A stretch of 64,000 bases of DNA from Amia ocellicauda (GCF_036373705.1 NW_027102662.1:434001-498000), one strand, 5' to 3'. Shown: positions 6,605 to 17,947, counted from the first letter of the stretch. Notes: generated from the letters alone by a model not told the origin. Numbers and translations are program-made.

Positions 6605-8645
6605 ATGTCTGGAAACAACATCAGCGATTCGATTTAAACGAGTTTTTAGGCAAGTCTTCAGATTATTTTCATTGACTCAGAGCGTGTTGTGTGCATGTAT
6701 TGTAAATAAGGCTATAACATCTGTTTTAAGTTCTGTAAAATTATTTTTCAGCCAGTCAACAGGAGTTAATTCCCAACGCTGAGGAGATCATCTGGAACAA
6801 CGACGGTAAGATTTTTGTGTTTGCGCTCATGGGTTCTTATGCATGGGTGTGTGTGGTTTTGAAGCGGCTCATTAGAGTTATGAAAACGTTTTAATATATA
6901 TTAATGCCGGTCTCTTTAATTACACAGAAACTATCGAAAGGCCTGTGATTAATGTCTCCGAGGATCGACCAAGAGAAGTGGTTGTCCCTAGACAGGCTGT
7001 CTGCCGACCGGGTAAGAACTAAACCCCTGTTTGTTTGTATAACGTTTCTGTAAGATGTTTGAGTCCAGTTTTGTTAATTTTAAAAAATTATCCTGTCTAA
7101 CAGTATTAAGAAACGTGGTTCGAGACAACGAAAGGCCTTCCACATCGAGGGCTTGTTTCGTTTTACCTTCGAGAACCGTAACCTTTCAAGAATCTGAAAG
7201 GCCGTCAGCCCCGGTATCTGATAGCTGTGAGTATATATCTGCAGCCTGTAAGAGGTTAAAGCTTTTTATAAAGCGGTGTGGTTAAAGGTTAAACATGTCT
7301 CTTACCTTCACAGCGGTGCAAAAAGCTAAACCAGCCGAAAAACATAAGAAACGATTATTCTGTGGAGGTAAGTAAGATCTTTCAAACTTTAATGTTTTTA
7401 AAAGGGCTTTGTTTGCCCGTTGAGGGCTAATATTTAAGCGATGGGTGACCGTTTCCTGTAGGGCGGGGGGTTCTGGGAAAGATCTTTAGAAGTCCGGACA
7501 GGTCTAGGCTTGTTTCTGGGGAACGTGTTTAGAAATGACCGATTGCCGTACCGTCTGGTTAGGAAGTAAAGCCGTCCGAAAGGGTTTAGTAAGTTGTTTG
7601 GCTTATCTCCCGCTATTATACTTCTGTTTTAAAGTGGTTGTAGGAAAAGGCTTGAAGGTGTTCATTGTATTTAATATTTAAACAGATCGTGAAAACGTTT
7701 GTGAAACAGGAAGTCCCGGGATCAGGAAGCGTTTACACTTGGAAGGTTCGTTTAAAAATGAAATGTTGTTGTGTGTGTGTGTGTTTTATTAACAATATTA
7801 CAGTTTTTAAAGAAACATTTAAGAAACAGTTTATTTACAGCGGCTTCTCTGTTTTACATTTATTATCAAGTCCTAATAAATATATTGTCTGTAAATAATA
7901 AGGCGTTGTAGTGAATGTCTAAGGCTATTTTCAAAGGTCTAAAAAAGCTAAAGGTTTTGAATGTCCTGGACATGTTGTTTTAAGTTTGATTTCTGTCGCC
8001 GTTTAAAGATGTAAATGTAATGTATATTTTTATTCTTCCCAAGACTCTTGGGATAGTCATTCTGTGGATGAGCTATTGAGGACAATTACCCCGTCTAAGT
8101 GGGATCAAACATCTTCCCCGGTGAGATCACCGAGAGGATCCCCCACGGTGGTCTTGGAGACCCCCCAACATCTACTCAGGCCACAGCCTTCTGGGGGTAA
8201 TTCAACACCCCAGATTCAGCCCGCCGCATTGTCGGGCGGAACAAATACAGGCATCCAACAACCTCAGGGGTCGCCGTCAGTCAGGGCTGACACACCACCC
8301 AACGACGGCCTGGTTTCAACATCGTCCCCCCAGACCCGTTTCTTGGCTACAGAAACGCGGAACAGTACCCCGCGCTTGGCCAGGGTGTCACCGCAAAGGC
8401 CTTCTTGGTCTCCGTCCATGAGTATACGCTCGCTCCCTGCCTCCTTCGACCGAGATTTACCGGAGCGACCATCCTTTGAAGCTGAGCCAGGCCACCAGCC
8501 CCCGGAGCTACTTCCTGAAGGTCGGCATGAGTTGCTACATACTTTGTTACAAAATCAAAGACTTGTGTTAGTGGGGCAAAACCTGGTGATAGAGAGCCAA
8601 AACACCCTTATTAATACCCTTACTAACGAATTGTACCGTATTTAA
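6605..8645 (+). CDS. Multi-exon gene of unknown function, copy 1
   Basis: Unrecognised. After the ATG at 6605 come short open segments bounded by splice-like signals: 6752-6805, 6928-7011, 7104-7226, 7314-7367 and possibly 7686-7745, then a long terminal segment 8044-8645. Donors at four of them are GTAAG or GTGAGT; acceptors are pyrimidine-rich followed by CAG or AAG. The five internal segments are 54, 84, 123, 54 and 60 nt, all multiples of three, and all borders appear to be phase 1. The first border looks like a GC-type donor, and the donor after 7745 is weak. The terminal segment (ORF 8064-8645) is Pro/Ser/Thr-rich with repeated SPRGSP-type motifs and ends in a Leu/Gln/Asn-rich probable coiled coil (LLHTLLQNQRLVLVGQNLVI). 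An AATAAA-rich stretch follows at about 8689-8706. Possibly a regulatory protein; splicing is predicted, not shown. Confidence 0.55.
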
Positions 8646-8828
8646 TGTTTTAATAGACACAAAACGCCTTACTATTGTGTGTTGTTGGAAAAATAAAAAA
8701 TAAATTAAAAAATGTCCTGACTTGGTAAAAGAACTCACAAACTAAAGGATTATGAACAAGCTAGGGCCCCAAAAAGACCTTCCCGAGAGAACATCCCCGG
8801 CCCTGTTGTGAACTCCTCTGATGTCCCA

Positions 8829-9626
8829 ATGAACCTGGAACTATTACAAATGATAAATGATTTAAATAACCCCCAATTACCACCGATAGAATGTGAATTA
8901 ACAGACTTACCGGTGAACCCCGACCTGTTACAGATGGTCAATGATCTAAATAACCACCTCCCACCGGTAGCGCTTATAGAGGTTCACCCCCTAGTTCACC
9001 CCGATTTGTTTGAAATGGTGGAGGCTTTGGAGGAGCTACCCCGACCAAATTCTGCCCCTATTATAAATGATTTGAGACAATTAGAACACAGGATGGCGGC
9101 AGAAGCAGCCATCACTATAGAGGAGGGTCTTGACATTAACCGGTTGGATATCTTTGAAGGACTTTTACAGGCTTTAAATGAGCCTCCTCAAAAAGGGGGT
9201 TTTGTAGATGTCAGCAGTGGGGGTGTTCGGAATTTGGAGGGTTCTGGGACTGATAAGGCTGTGGAGGACATGCTCTGTGAGAATGTAGGGGGTGAAGGCT
9301 TTGTTCAAAATGATGATGTGTCCAAGAGTACCAGTGATCCCGTGATTATAGATAGACCGGCCTATAACAATTTTGAAATGATTCAGCGTTTTAATTTTGC
9401 AGAACTTTTAAATTGTGACAATTATGCAGAAATATTTGTCAACATGTACGAGGCCTTGCAGAAAATGCTTGAACAGGTTGCTGAAAGGGTCAGACCTCGA
9501 GATGTTGTACAGTTAGAACTCAGAGGGGATGATTTGTTTAGCAACCTATCTGTAATGCTGAGTGGAGATAATTTAGATGTCTGGCTAAAATCGAAGCATT
9601 ATTGCAAAGTAACGCAGCCATCATAG
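8829..9626 (+). CDS. Helical-repeat protein of unknown function, copy 1
   Basis: Unrecognised; about 265 residues from the ATG at 8829. The frame is open further upstream without an obvious ATG, so the true start is uncertain. The N-terminal third has three related amphipathic units: LELLQMINDLNNPQLPP, PDLLQMVNDLNNHLPP and PDLFEMVEALEELPRP, each about 27 residues apart. The C-terminal part is helical (YAEIFVNMYEALQKMLEQVA). The end overlaps the first codons of the polymerase frame by 25 bp, suggesting a linked transcript. Open in all four copies where it is seen, which hints at a conserved product. Confidence 0.6.
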   Translation: MNLELLQMINDLNNPQLPPIECELTDLPVNPDLLQMVNDLNNHLPPVALIEVHPLVHPDLFEMVEALEELPRPNSAPIINDLRQLEHRMAAEAAITIEEGLDINRLDIFEGLLQALNEPPQKGGFVDVSSGGVRNLEGSGTDKAVEDMLCENVGGEGFVQNDDVSKSTSDPVIIDRPAYNNFEMIQRFNFAELLNCDNYAEIFVNMYEALQKMLEQVAERVRPRDVVQLELRGDDLFSNLSVMLSGDNLDVWLKSKHYCKVTQPS

Positions 9627-12600
9627 CTGATGAAAGTCTGTCTCTGGTAATGAATGTGGTTCGTAACCCTGAGGGTGGGGTGCTTAGAAGTCTGTCGAAA
9701 TGCTTGAAGAACGACATAATTAGGACCAAGCTCAGGCAATTAGTGGTGAGTTCCAGTGGGGACAATAAGCTCTGTTTTGCTTACAGTTTAATAAAATTAC
9801 TCACCCCCGACATGCCTGAACCCCAAGCTCTGCAAGAGGCTTTAATGCTTCATCAGAGGGCCGGCTTAAACTCTCAACAGATGGTTGCCTTTTCAGACAT
9901 CACCAAGTTTGAGGAGTTGTTGTCTTTAAAAATTGTTGTGTGGTACCATTGTGAGGTAAAGGAAGTATTTGTGAAATTTCAGACACATCCTGAAACCCAT
10001 ACACAGACACTGTTTCTCTTCCTAAGTGATAGTCATTACTTTGGAATAAAGAGTTTGACGGCTTTTTTGGGTTGTTCGTATGTTTGTCATTGTTGTTATA
10101 AGGCCTTCAATGATAAGCTTAAGCACCGCTGTGACGGTTACTGTAACGTCTGATTCAATCCCCAATGTTGTAAGGGTTTGGCCCCTACCATCCGATGAAA
10201 AGATTGCTTAAGGATTTGTCTCTCTGCGTTCTGTTTTTCCGAGCATAAGGTACAGAGGGCCGCTGCTGAGGGGGTTAAAAAACTGAGTTATTGTGATCAA
10301 ACTAAATATTGCCCGCAGTGTTGCCTCCAGTACCGTTTTCATGAGGTTAAACCACACAAATGTCTGGAGCCGAGATGCAGGATCTGTAATGCTGATTTAA
10401 CCCCGGGGTCCGAACACCAGTGCTTTATTCAGCCGGTTAAAAAGGAGCCGCCGCACAACCGGTATGTCTTTTTTGCTTTTGAATGCCGGCAAGAAAACGG
10501 GGTCCACGTTGCTAATTATATACACTGTATTGACATGTTGGATCGTGAGTGGTCAGCTAGCGGTGAGAGTTGTGTCAGGGAAATCATTACGCGGTATCGC
10601 GGTCCAAAATACCTCAATTACACATTTATTGCCCACAATGCTAAGGGTTATGATTCTTACATTTTGATGAAGTATCTGGTGGAAAATGGGGTGACCCCAA
10701 AAATAATAGCTCAGGGTAGCAAGATCATGTGTTTCACCGACGAAGCTTTCAACTAACGTTACATAGACTCGTTAAATTTCCTCCCCATGAAATTGAGCGC
10801 TTTGCCTAAGGCTCTGGGTTTTGAGGCTCAGAAGAAAGGTTGGTTCTGCCATTTTTTTAATACTAAGGACACTCAAAATTATCGAGGGTCCTACCCGCCC
10901 GCCTCTTATTATGGGGTTGATACTATGATGTCTCATGAGAGGGAGGAATTCTTTAAATGGTACAATACGGTTAAGGGAGGTGTTTTTGATTTCCGAGAAG
11001 AGATGGCCGCTTATTGTAAAAATGATGTGGTGATCCTTAAAGAAGCCTGTGTGCGTTTCTGCGCCGAGGTTATCAACACATCGGGTCTCGACCCTTTGCA
11101 AAGTGTGACCATAGCGTCTCTCTGCATGAAAATGTATCGGTCCAATTTCTTGCAGAAAAACACTATAGCGGTCACCACTTCTGACAACTATCGTGCTAGA
11201 CAAAAGAACTTTTCGACTGTCTCCATACAGTGGCTGGAATACCTGAGTGCCCGGGATAACATCTTCATCAGACATGCTTTAAATCAAGGGGAAGTCAAAA
11301 TGGGGCCTTACTACTTAGACGGTTTTAGCAACGTGTCCGGGCGGCGTACCGCTTATGAGTTTGCTGGTTGTATTTACCATGGCTGTCCTCAGTGCTTTGA
11401 CCCAAACACCTTTAACCCCGTAACACAAGAACTCTGCGGTGATATGTACTATGATTTCCAGGAACGAATTGAAACTTTAAAAAACACCTATGGTTTGAAC
11501 GTGCTGGTGATTTGGGAACACGAGTGGACGACCCTGAAGCAACAGGATGCGGGGGTACAACGGTTTATGGAAACCTTGGACTTTCCTGAACGTCTAGAGC
11601 CCCGGGATGCGTTATTTGGGGGTCGTACCAACGCCCTCTGTTTACATTATGAGGTAAAGGAGGGTGAGAGAGTAGATTACTATGATTTCACCAGTCTGTA
11701 CCCTTATGTCAACAAGACCAAAATGTACCCGGTGGGGCGTCCAACCATTGTTTATCGTGACTTTCTCGAAATCAGACATTACTTTGGTTTGATCAAAGTC
11801 ACCATGTACCCTCCTCGCGAGCTGTTCTTACCCGTGTTGCCTTACAGGTGTTCGGGAAAATTGATGTTCCCTCTGTGTAGAACGTGTGTGGAAACTGAAA
11901 ATCAAACTACCTCTTGTCTGCACAGTGATGAAGAGAGAGCGCTGACGGGTGTCTGGTGTAGCATTGAGCTTGACAAGGCGGTGGAGAAAGGTTACAGAGT
12001 CGGTAAGGTGTATGAGGTTTGGCATTTTTCTGAAAAACCTGATACTCTTTTTGCTGATTACATTATGACCCATCTGAAAGGGAAACAGGAGGCATCGGGC
12101 TATCCCTCATGGTGTGTTGACTCCGCGGCCAAAGAGCGATACGTTCAGCAATATTTTGAAAAGGAAGGGATCCGTCTAGAGCCGGGGAACATAACTGTAA
12201 ACCCCGCCAAGAGACAAATGTCCAAACTGATTTTAAACAATCTGTGGGGTAAGTTTGGGGAAAGAAATTACCGTCTAAACACAACCTTGATTAAAACCCC
12301 TGAACAGTTTATAGAATTTATGTTTTCCAAACAACATGCAGTATCACACTTTCAATTCTTAAATGACCACGTGGCACAGGTCCAGTGGAGGGCCCCTAAA
12401 GATTTCCCCACCAAACAGGGGAACGTTAATGTTTTCATAGCGGTTTTTACCACGGCTTACGCCCGGCTTGAACTGTACAACTTAATGGATCAGTTGCAGG
12501 AACGCACGCTCTATCATGATACTGACTCTGTAATCTTTGTCACCAGGCCAGGGGATTGGGTCCCTCCCCTCGGGGACTACCTTGGGGAGTTAACGAGCGA

Positions 12601-12940
12601 ACTAGATCCTCAGGACCACATAGTGGAGTTTGTTTCAGGGGGTCCTAAGACTTACGCATACAGAACGGCTGCGGGTAAGACCTGTATGAAAGTTAAGGGT
12701 TTCACTCTGAAACATTGTAACAACAAGCTCATTAACATCAAGTCTCTGACGACCCTGGTAGAAAGTTTTGTAACCGAGAAAGACGCGCCTCCTCGTGAGA
12801 TTATTACAGCCGGAAATCAGATCTATCGCAATAAAAAGGGGTACACGTTGGAAAATAGATCACTAAACAAACGGTTCAGGGTGGTGTACAATAAAAGAGT
12901 CTTGAAGACTGATTATACCACTCTGCCTTATGGATATTAG
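9602..12940 (+). pseudogene. Protein-primed DNA polymerase B, copy 1
   Basis: Replicates the linear Polinton genome from a terminal protein primer. Order of parts: an N-terminal region with the family's LC-x-A and SDSHYFGIKSLTAFLG segments (possibly OTU-like), a Cys-rich zinc region, a 3'-5' exonuclease region (FFAFEC near 10467; HNAKGYDSY near 10630), palm motif A DFTSLYP (11684-11704), motif B KLILNNLWGKFG (about 12224-12260) and motif C YHDTDS (12512-12529). The length, about 1,110 codons, is usual for Polintons. Its end overlaps the ATPase start by 11 bp. Broken. Confidence 0.95.
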
Positions 12941-13601
12941 CGGTGGTTTTGATAACAGACTTCAACACCCTTTCTCCTGTATTATAGCCGGTCCCTCCAA
13001 TTCGGGGAAGAGCTATCTTATAAAGAACATCATAGAAGATGTGGACGCAACCGTGTCCCAAGCTCTTGACAACATAGTGTGGCGTTACTCTTGCTGGCAA
13101 CCTCTCTACGATGATTTGGCTTCGAAAAAAAATAATCTGAAATTTGTGCAAGGTCTCCCCGCCTCGTTGTGTGACGATGACTTGTTCCCGCCCGGTCAAA
13201 CTAATCTAGTGATCCTTGATGACCTGATGGAGCAGGCCGGTGACAACAGTGAAGTGGAAAAAGCTTTCACAAAGTACACTCATCATAGGAATTTAAGTAT
13301 TATTTATTTAGTTCAAAATCTATTTTTTCAAGGTAAAAAAAGCCGCACTATTAATTTAAATGCCAATTATATAATTCTTTTTAAATACCCCAGAGATAAA
13401 CTACAGGTCACCGTCTTGGCTCGTCAAATGTACCCTAACCAGACCAAGTTCTTTTTGGAGGCATTTGAGGATGCCACCAAAAAACCCTACGGGTACTTGA
13501 TTGCGGACTTAAAAGCACAAACCCCAGAAGACTTTCGCCTCAGAACAGGTTTGTGCCCGCCCGATTGGCCGGCAGTGTATGTGCTAAAGAAAAGGAAATA
13601 A
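12930..13601 (+). CDS. Genome-packaging ATPase (FtsK/HerA type), copy 1
   Basis: A 223-residue ATPase that would pump the genome into the capsid. Walker A is AGPSNSGKS (residues ~20-28) and Walker B is LVILDD (~93-98). The later segments HHRNLSIIYLVQNLFFQGK and ANYIILF are typical of A32-like packaging ATPases. It starts inside the last codons of the polymerase gene and is followed 6 bp later by the next gene, so the block is probably co-expressed. Open frame of normal length in this copy. Confidence 0.93.
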   Translation: MDISGGFDNRLQHPFSCIIAGPSNSGKSYLIKNIIEDVDATVSQALDNIVWRYSCWQPLYDDLASKKNNLKFVQGLPASLCDDDLFPPGQTNLVILDDLMEQAGDNSEVEKAFTKYTHHRNLSIIYLVQNLFFQGKKSRTINLNANYIILFKYPRDKLQVTVLARQMYPNQTKFFLEAFEDATKKPYGYLIADLKAQTPEDFRLRTGLCPPDWPAVYVLKKRK

Positions 13602-13607
13602 ATAAGA

Positions 13608-13943
13608 ATGTCTGTTCGGATTAAAAGAAATCTGCCGCTTTTGCAAATGTTATTTGAGGGGAGCCCGCGCCATAGGAAAGCTGTGCTGGCAGGGGCCCCC
13701 TCGGATTTGATCGAGACCCTGTGTGAAATAGCTTTTAACATCTTACGCGGTAATATACCCCTAACCCCTTCTCAACATTCTAAACTCAAAAAACAAAAAG
13801 CGGTTATCAAGATCATCGCTAATAAGAAGTATTCTATTAAAAGAAAAAGAAAGAAGATTAATCAAACCGGGGGTTTTATAGGACCGCTGTTGAGCATAGC
13901 CGTGCCTTTCCTAACCAGTCTTCTAGCTTCCAGAGTGGGTTAA
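13608..13943 (+). CDS. Conserved small basic Polinton protein (111 aa), copy 1
   Basis: A small protein recurring next to the ATPase in many Polintons; function unknown. The first ~55 residues carry the conserved segment LIETLCEIAFNILRGNIPLT, then a basic stretch (SIKRKRKKINQ), then a hydrophobic C-terminal segment GGFIGPLLSIAVPFLTSLL. The basic-plus-hydrophobic design would suit a core or membrane-active virion protein; this is inference. Open frame. Confidence 0.75.
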   Translation: MSVRIKRNLPLLQMLFEGSPRHRKAVLAGAPSDLIETLCEIAFNILRGNIPLTPSQHSKLKKQKAVIKIIANKKYSIKRKRKKINQTGGFIGPLLSIAVPFLTSLLASRVG

Positions 13944-13945
13944 TA

Positions 13946-14689
13946 ATGGAATATGCTCAGAAAATGTTTTTGATCCCTCAGGAGCAGCTTGAGAAACTGA
14001 GAAAAAATGTTGTCGGGCCAGAGCCCATTAGACAAACGGCCGAAAACAACCTGGACTCTGAAATGAAAGCTATACAGGCCAGGGCCGATTTAAATCAGTA
14101 TTCCAAAGCCCAGTTGTATACCAACACGTTACAGCGCTACCTCCGTCTGGTTAGACAGGGTGAAAAAGATCAAAACATTTTAACTTTAACCATGGCCTCT
14201 CAAGAAAATGGTTCTGGGGCTGATGCGGGGGGAACGGTTGATAAAGATGTTGCGGTGACCGAACCTGTAGAGAGTTCAGAGGGAGATGTTGTAACGGATG
14301 TTTTGAGAAACATGCCGGCCAGAAGCAAAAGACATGCAGAATATATCCTGCACAAAATGGTTCAGAAACCGCGGGTAACGGCTTGGAATGAACAGGGTGA
14401 ATTTGTTTTTAAAGGACAACTGATCAAAGGTTCACACATGTTTGATTTGTTGAAGAGTGTCACTAGCACTAATAAGGTACCCGATAGTCGCCGACCTGTA
14501 GGCTGGAATGCTTTCCTACAGGCGATGGCCTGTCTGAACATGCCCCAATCCACAGTTCCTAACCAGGAAACGCGACAAAAAATCCGTCTGTGTAAAGAGG
14601 TGGAGCCTGATCTGACTCCGATATCTCATTACTCTGACCGTGCTGAGCGACCATCCTCAGGATCTATCCATCGTTGGGAAGCTTATTAA
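13946..14689 (+). CDS. Conserved Polinton protein (247 aa), copy 1
   Basis: Recognised as a recurrent Polinton protein of unknown function. The N-terminal ~75 residues are helical (family-like SKAQLYTNTLQRYLRL). A low-complexity acidic linker follows. The conserved C-terminal module reads LRNMPARSKRHAEYILHKM, then ITAWNEQGE-like (VTAWNEQGEFVFKGQ) and IKGSHMFDLLKSV. It begins 2 bp after the preceding stop and is the last plus-strand gene. An AATAAA lies about 130 bp downstream (14819-14824). Open frame. Confidence 0.75.
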   Translation: MEYAQKMFLIPQEQLEKLRKNVVGPEPIRQTAENNLDSEMKAIQARADLNQYSKAQLYTNTLQRYLRLVRQGEKDQNILTLTMASQENGSGADAGGTVDKDVAVTEPVESSEGDVVTDVLRNMPARSKRHAEYILHKMVQKPRVTAWNEQGEFVFKGQLIKGSHMFDLLKSVTSTNKVPDSRRPVGWNAFLQAMACLNMPQSTVPNQETRQKIRLCKEVEPDLTPISHYSDRAERPSSGSIHRWEAY

Positions 14690-14868
14690 TCTCATGTTTT
14701 TATTTGTCTCCCCTGTAAATAATGACCCGACAAACAATTTTTTATTTTATTTTTTTTATTTTCAAATGTTGTACATTTATTTATAACATAACCCCTGCTT
14801 TGTATAAGAATTGTGTTGAATAAAAACAAAACTAATGATTCAAAGGCTGTTTTCATTATTTTTTCACC
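14690..14868. terminator. Convergent poly(A) region, copy 1
   Basis: A 179-bp AT-rich gap between the two converging gene blocks. It holds AATAAA on the plus strand (14819-14824) and AATAAA on the minus strand (plus-strand tttatt at 14741-14746), so each block has a poly(A) signal here. Conserved in copies 2 and 3. Confidence 0.55.
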
Positions 14869-15426
14869 TTAACACGCATGACATCTATTAAAATCCTCAC
14901 AAGAACACCCCATCTGTATACATGTCTGGCTAGGGTCGTAAGTCATTGTGTTATAAGGGGGGGTCCACAGTGTCCTGACAAACTCTGCCACTTTTTTATC
15001 ATTTTGGCCTAAATCCTCACTGTACAAGGCCATAATATCGGGGTATGACCTTCCTTTAGATCTATTATATAAGAAAAACACACAGTGTTGACCACAAGTG
15101 AAGGTCTGAAGACTTTGTACTTGACGACAGCTGTAAATGGTTTCTTGACAGTTGTTGAGCAGAAAGTTATTGATCTTCCGAGGGAAAGGTCTGAAATCTG
15201 GGGGGTTTCCATAGGAATCAAAAAATTCACCACGTTGGTCCTCCCTTAGATAAATAACCAGCCAATGTTCTCCGGGCATATTTTTAGGGTGTGTGTTGAT
15301 TATGTACATTGCAGGTAAATTCTTGATCTTAAATTTAGGCAGCTGATCGCAGGCGTAGACTCCTTGAAACAGTTTCCGTGAGCCGGCCAGGGCATTCATG
15401 ATGTGGTTGAGCTCTCTGGTGTTCAT
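14869..15426 (-). CDS. Adenain-like cysteine protease, copy 1
   Basis: Maturation protease of the adenovirus/Ulp1 fold that would process capsid proteins. About 185 residues from the ATG encoding MNTRELNHIMNA. Catalytic landmarks are GEHWL (His), FFDSYGNPP (Asp) and CGQHCVFFL (nucleophile Cys region). The C-terminal tail is Cys-rich (MGCSCEDFNRC). A longer frame upstream overlaps the capsid gene; I prefer the inner ATG because it follows the capsid stop directly. Open frame. Confidence 0.88.
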   Translation of the reverse strand: MNTRELNHIMNALAGSRKLFQGVYACDQLPKFKIKNLPAMYIINTHPKNMPGEHWLVIYLREDQRGEFFDSYGNPPDFRPFPRKINNFLLNNCQETIYSCRQVQSLQTFTCGQHCVFFLYNRSKGRSYPDIMALYSEDLGQNDKKVAEFVRTLWTPPYNTMTYDPSQTCIQMGCSCEDFNRCHAC

Positions 15427-15427
15427 T

Positions 15428-16735
15428 TTAATAATAATCATACAGAACGTTTCTCCTCTGATGCACCTCAATAATGTTGTCAAACACAGCATACACGACC
15501 ATATTTACAGTGCGTGGTAGAGGCTGCTTGAAACGCATCTCCAAACGCATATTGCCCGTCTTCATCAGTGAAAAATGTTGTCCACACTCTTCGTCAGGGG
15601 CCAGGTTGAAACCGTACAGGGTGTAACCGCTGCAGTATTCCCGGCGATCGATCAGCAGAGTTTGATCCTTGAGATGGCGACCCTTAGCCAGTACTAGACT
15701 GTAATATTCACGAACCGCATTGCCGTTTTCAAAGTCAGGTTGAAAAGGTCTGGATGGAACCTGCACACCATCGACGTACAATACTATAAATTCCACGTTA
15801 TAATGTTTAAAGTTAAAGGGGTTCTTGTTGTAAACCCCGGTAAATGCATCATTATCCACAAGACCTATAATAACCTGTTTTGGGAGCTGTCCTAGAAACA
15901 GATTTTCCTGGTTCATCACCCGTGTCCCTGCGGGGATACTGTGGACTTTCATATAGACTCTTTCGATCGGGTACTCGGCGTTTGCCGTCATTAACGCCTG
16001 CGCGTGTCCTAGTTTAACCGCCGGGGAGACGGACACTTTTTTCACAAACAGCGAGGCCGATAATATGGTCAGTTTATATTTTTCCGTATCAGGGGTCATC
16101 AGACAAAAAGCACTTTTACTACGGATCATTTTAATTTTTATGTCTACCCCGTTGAGCATGAGTTTTTCTTGGAAAAATATGTCTGCATGGATATGCCCCA
16201 TTAGCTCAAAGGTCCTCCCTTCTGTTGAAGAGGCCGTTCTTTTTTGCAAACCCTTATTGAGTCCCTCTGGATCCTTGTCGTCCATAGCTTCCGAGATGTC
16301 TTTGAAGAAAAGGCCGGGGCTGAACTGTTTGCTTAGGGTCTCCTCACTATAATTAAGTTTACACTCCATCATGGCTCTATAGGGGTAAGTATTGCTGCTT
16401 TGACTAATGAGCCGATCTCTTAGGGTCACATCCACCTGTGAAAACATGGTGGCCACCGGGTAATTGATGACCCCAGCGATGGCCGTCTTCTCGATTGCAT
16501 CGCCATCCTAATCAGTCACTTTACAGTTCATTAAAATAAATGTGTTATTCAAATCAATATAATCCTCGCCATTGCCAGCTATAAAAAACTCCAGAGGGGC
16601 CGTGTTTGAAATTGCAGATAGAGGGGGAATCTCTACATATATGATCTTATCTATACTCGTTTGAGTGTATGGAACTGTAAACAGATCCAGTTCTGATTTG
16701 ACGCATACTTCCGATAGACTGTGGAAAAAAGACAT
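15428..16735 (-). pseudogene. Major capsid protein (double jelly-roll), copy 1
   Basis: Main shell protein of the Polinton virion. Family signatures are PLEFFIAGNGEDYIDLNN near the N-terminus, then the segment MFSQVDVTL followed by SSNTYPYRAMMECKLNYSEE. About 435 residues, start MSFFHSLSE at 16735, end ...VLYDYY at 15428, immediately before the protease ATG. Broken. Confidence 0.9.
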
Positions 16736-16737
16736 GT

Positions 16738-17225
16738 TTAAAAGATGTATCCTGAGGCTCTATTTTTCTTTCTTTGAGACTTTCTTTTTGCAGGTTTTTT
16801 CTTGTGCTGCTTCCTTCTCCGAGTGTTTCCACGATATGTTGGAGAATGAGAGATTCTTCGTTTTTTGTTAGCCACGGATCTTCGTCGCCCTGGTGGACAC
16901 ATGCTGTTTCTTCTTTTACCCCCCCTCCTCGCCATTACCATGAGACCCGAACCCTCCTGATGCTCATGGCTAGCTGCCCGGTTCATAACATTGGTGAACA
17001 CGTCACTAACAATATTTTTAGCCGCTGATTTCAAGTGGGGTCTGGCTATAGCAAAGCCTCTCTTAAGCAGGGGTACGGCCATTCTAAAGAGACCACGAAA
17101 GAGTCCTCCTAGACCGGCGCCATACATTGTGGGGGCTCCTACAAAACCGGGCAAGCCGTTCCATCTTGCATCTTGTAATAATCCACATAGGCGCTAGGAT
17201 CTACATAACCCCTCGAGGTAGCCAT
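16738..17225 (-). pseudogene. Small basic virion protein (PX/pVI-like), copy 1
   Basis: Same gene as at 14-501: Gly-rich amphipathic helix, then a basic tail ending RASGYIF. Ends 2 bp before the capsid ATG and starts 1 bp after the minor capsid stop. Broken. Confidence 0.65.
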
Positions 17226-17226
17226 T

Positions 17227-17947
17227 TTAATAATGTACACACTGTTTCAGGGGTCGAAAATGTAGTTTGACATTAACTTTACCGAAGCGGAAGGGTACGT
17301 TGATATTCTGATCCGATTTTACTTCGATCGTGATGTTGTCAAAGTGGGTCATTGAGACTGGTACGTAGTGTGGTTTGTCATAAGTAATTGTGACCATGTC
17401 ATTGCTTTTACCTTTAATAAGTACATTTCTCAAAAGGGGGACATAACTATCCCAGACCCTCTGGTGGGTTATGATATCCGTATACACATAAAGAGTGTAA
17501 AAGCAGCCCCACCACTTCTGAGAACTTGCTCTCTGTGTCAGAATAGAACCCTAATATACGCCCCAGTTGGCCGCTGGTTTGAATGCTAATACCTGGTTTT
17601 GACACCTTGTACACTCTGTTTTTAATAGGGTTGTAATATAGCTTGATGTTGGGGGTGCCTTCTGAGAACTGTTTATGCATCTCATCTAATATTTTATCCA
17701 CATTGTCATAATAACCTCCTTGTATCGTGAATGTCCATTGACTCTTTTTAACATCATCAAAAATGGCGAAAGTGGCATCCTTATCTTGTAAAACAGCCCA
17801 AGTGTAAGGATACTGTATTTCCGCCAACCCCACTTCCCACAACCCCCTTAGATCTATAGATTTTCCAAATTCCAAATATTTCATTTTTAGGGTATATATC
17901 GAGAGAGGCGTTACTGGGTAGAGTCACGTAGAAGCCTCCTGATTCGA
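17227..17947 (-). pseudogene. Penton-like minor capsid protein, copy 1
   Basis: Carries FYVTLPSNASLDIYPKNEI and WEVGLAEIQYPYTW like its sister copies. It ends at 17227, next to the small basic protein. Broken. Confidence 0.68.

Noticed and set aside
10772-11275. A 167-codon minus-strand frame inside the polymerase gene, also at 29133 and 44792
   Set aside because: It lies antisense to conserved polymerase sequence and has no recognisable features; its conservation follows from the polymerase strand and recent duplication.
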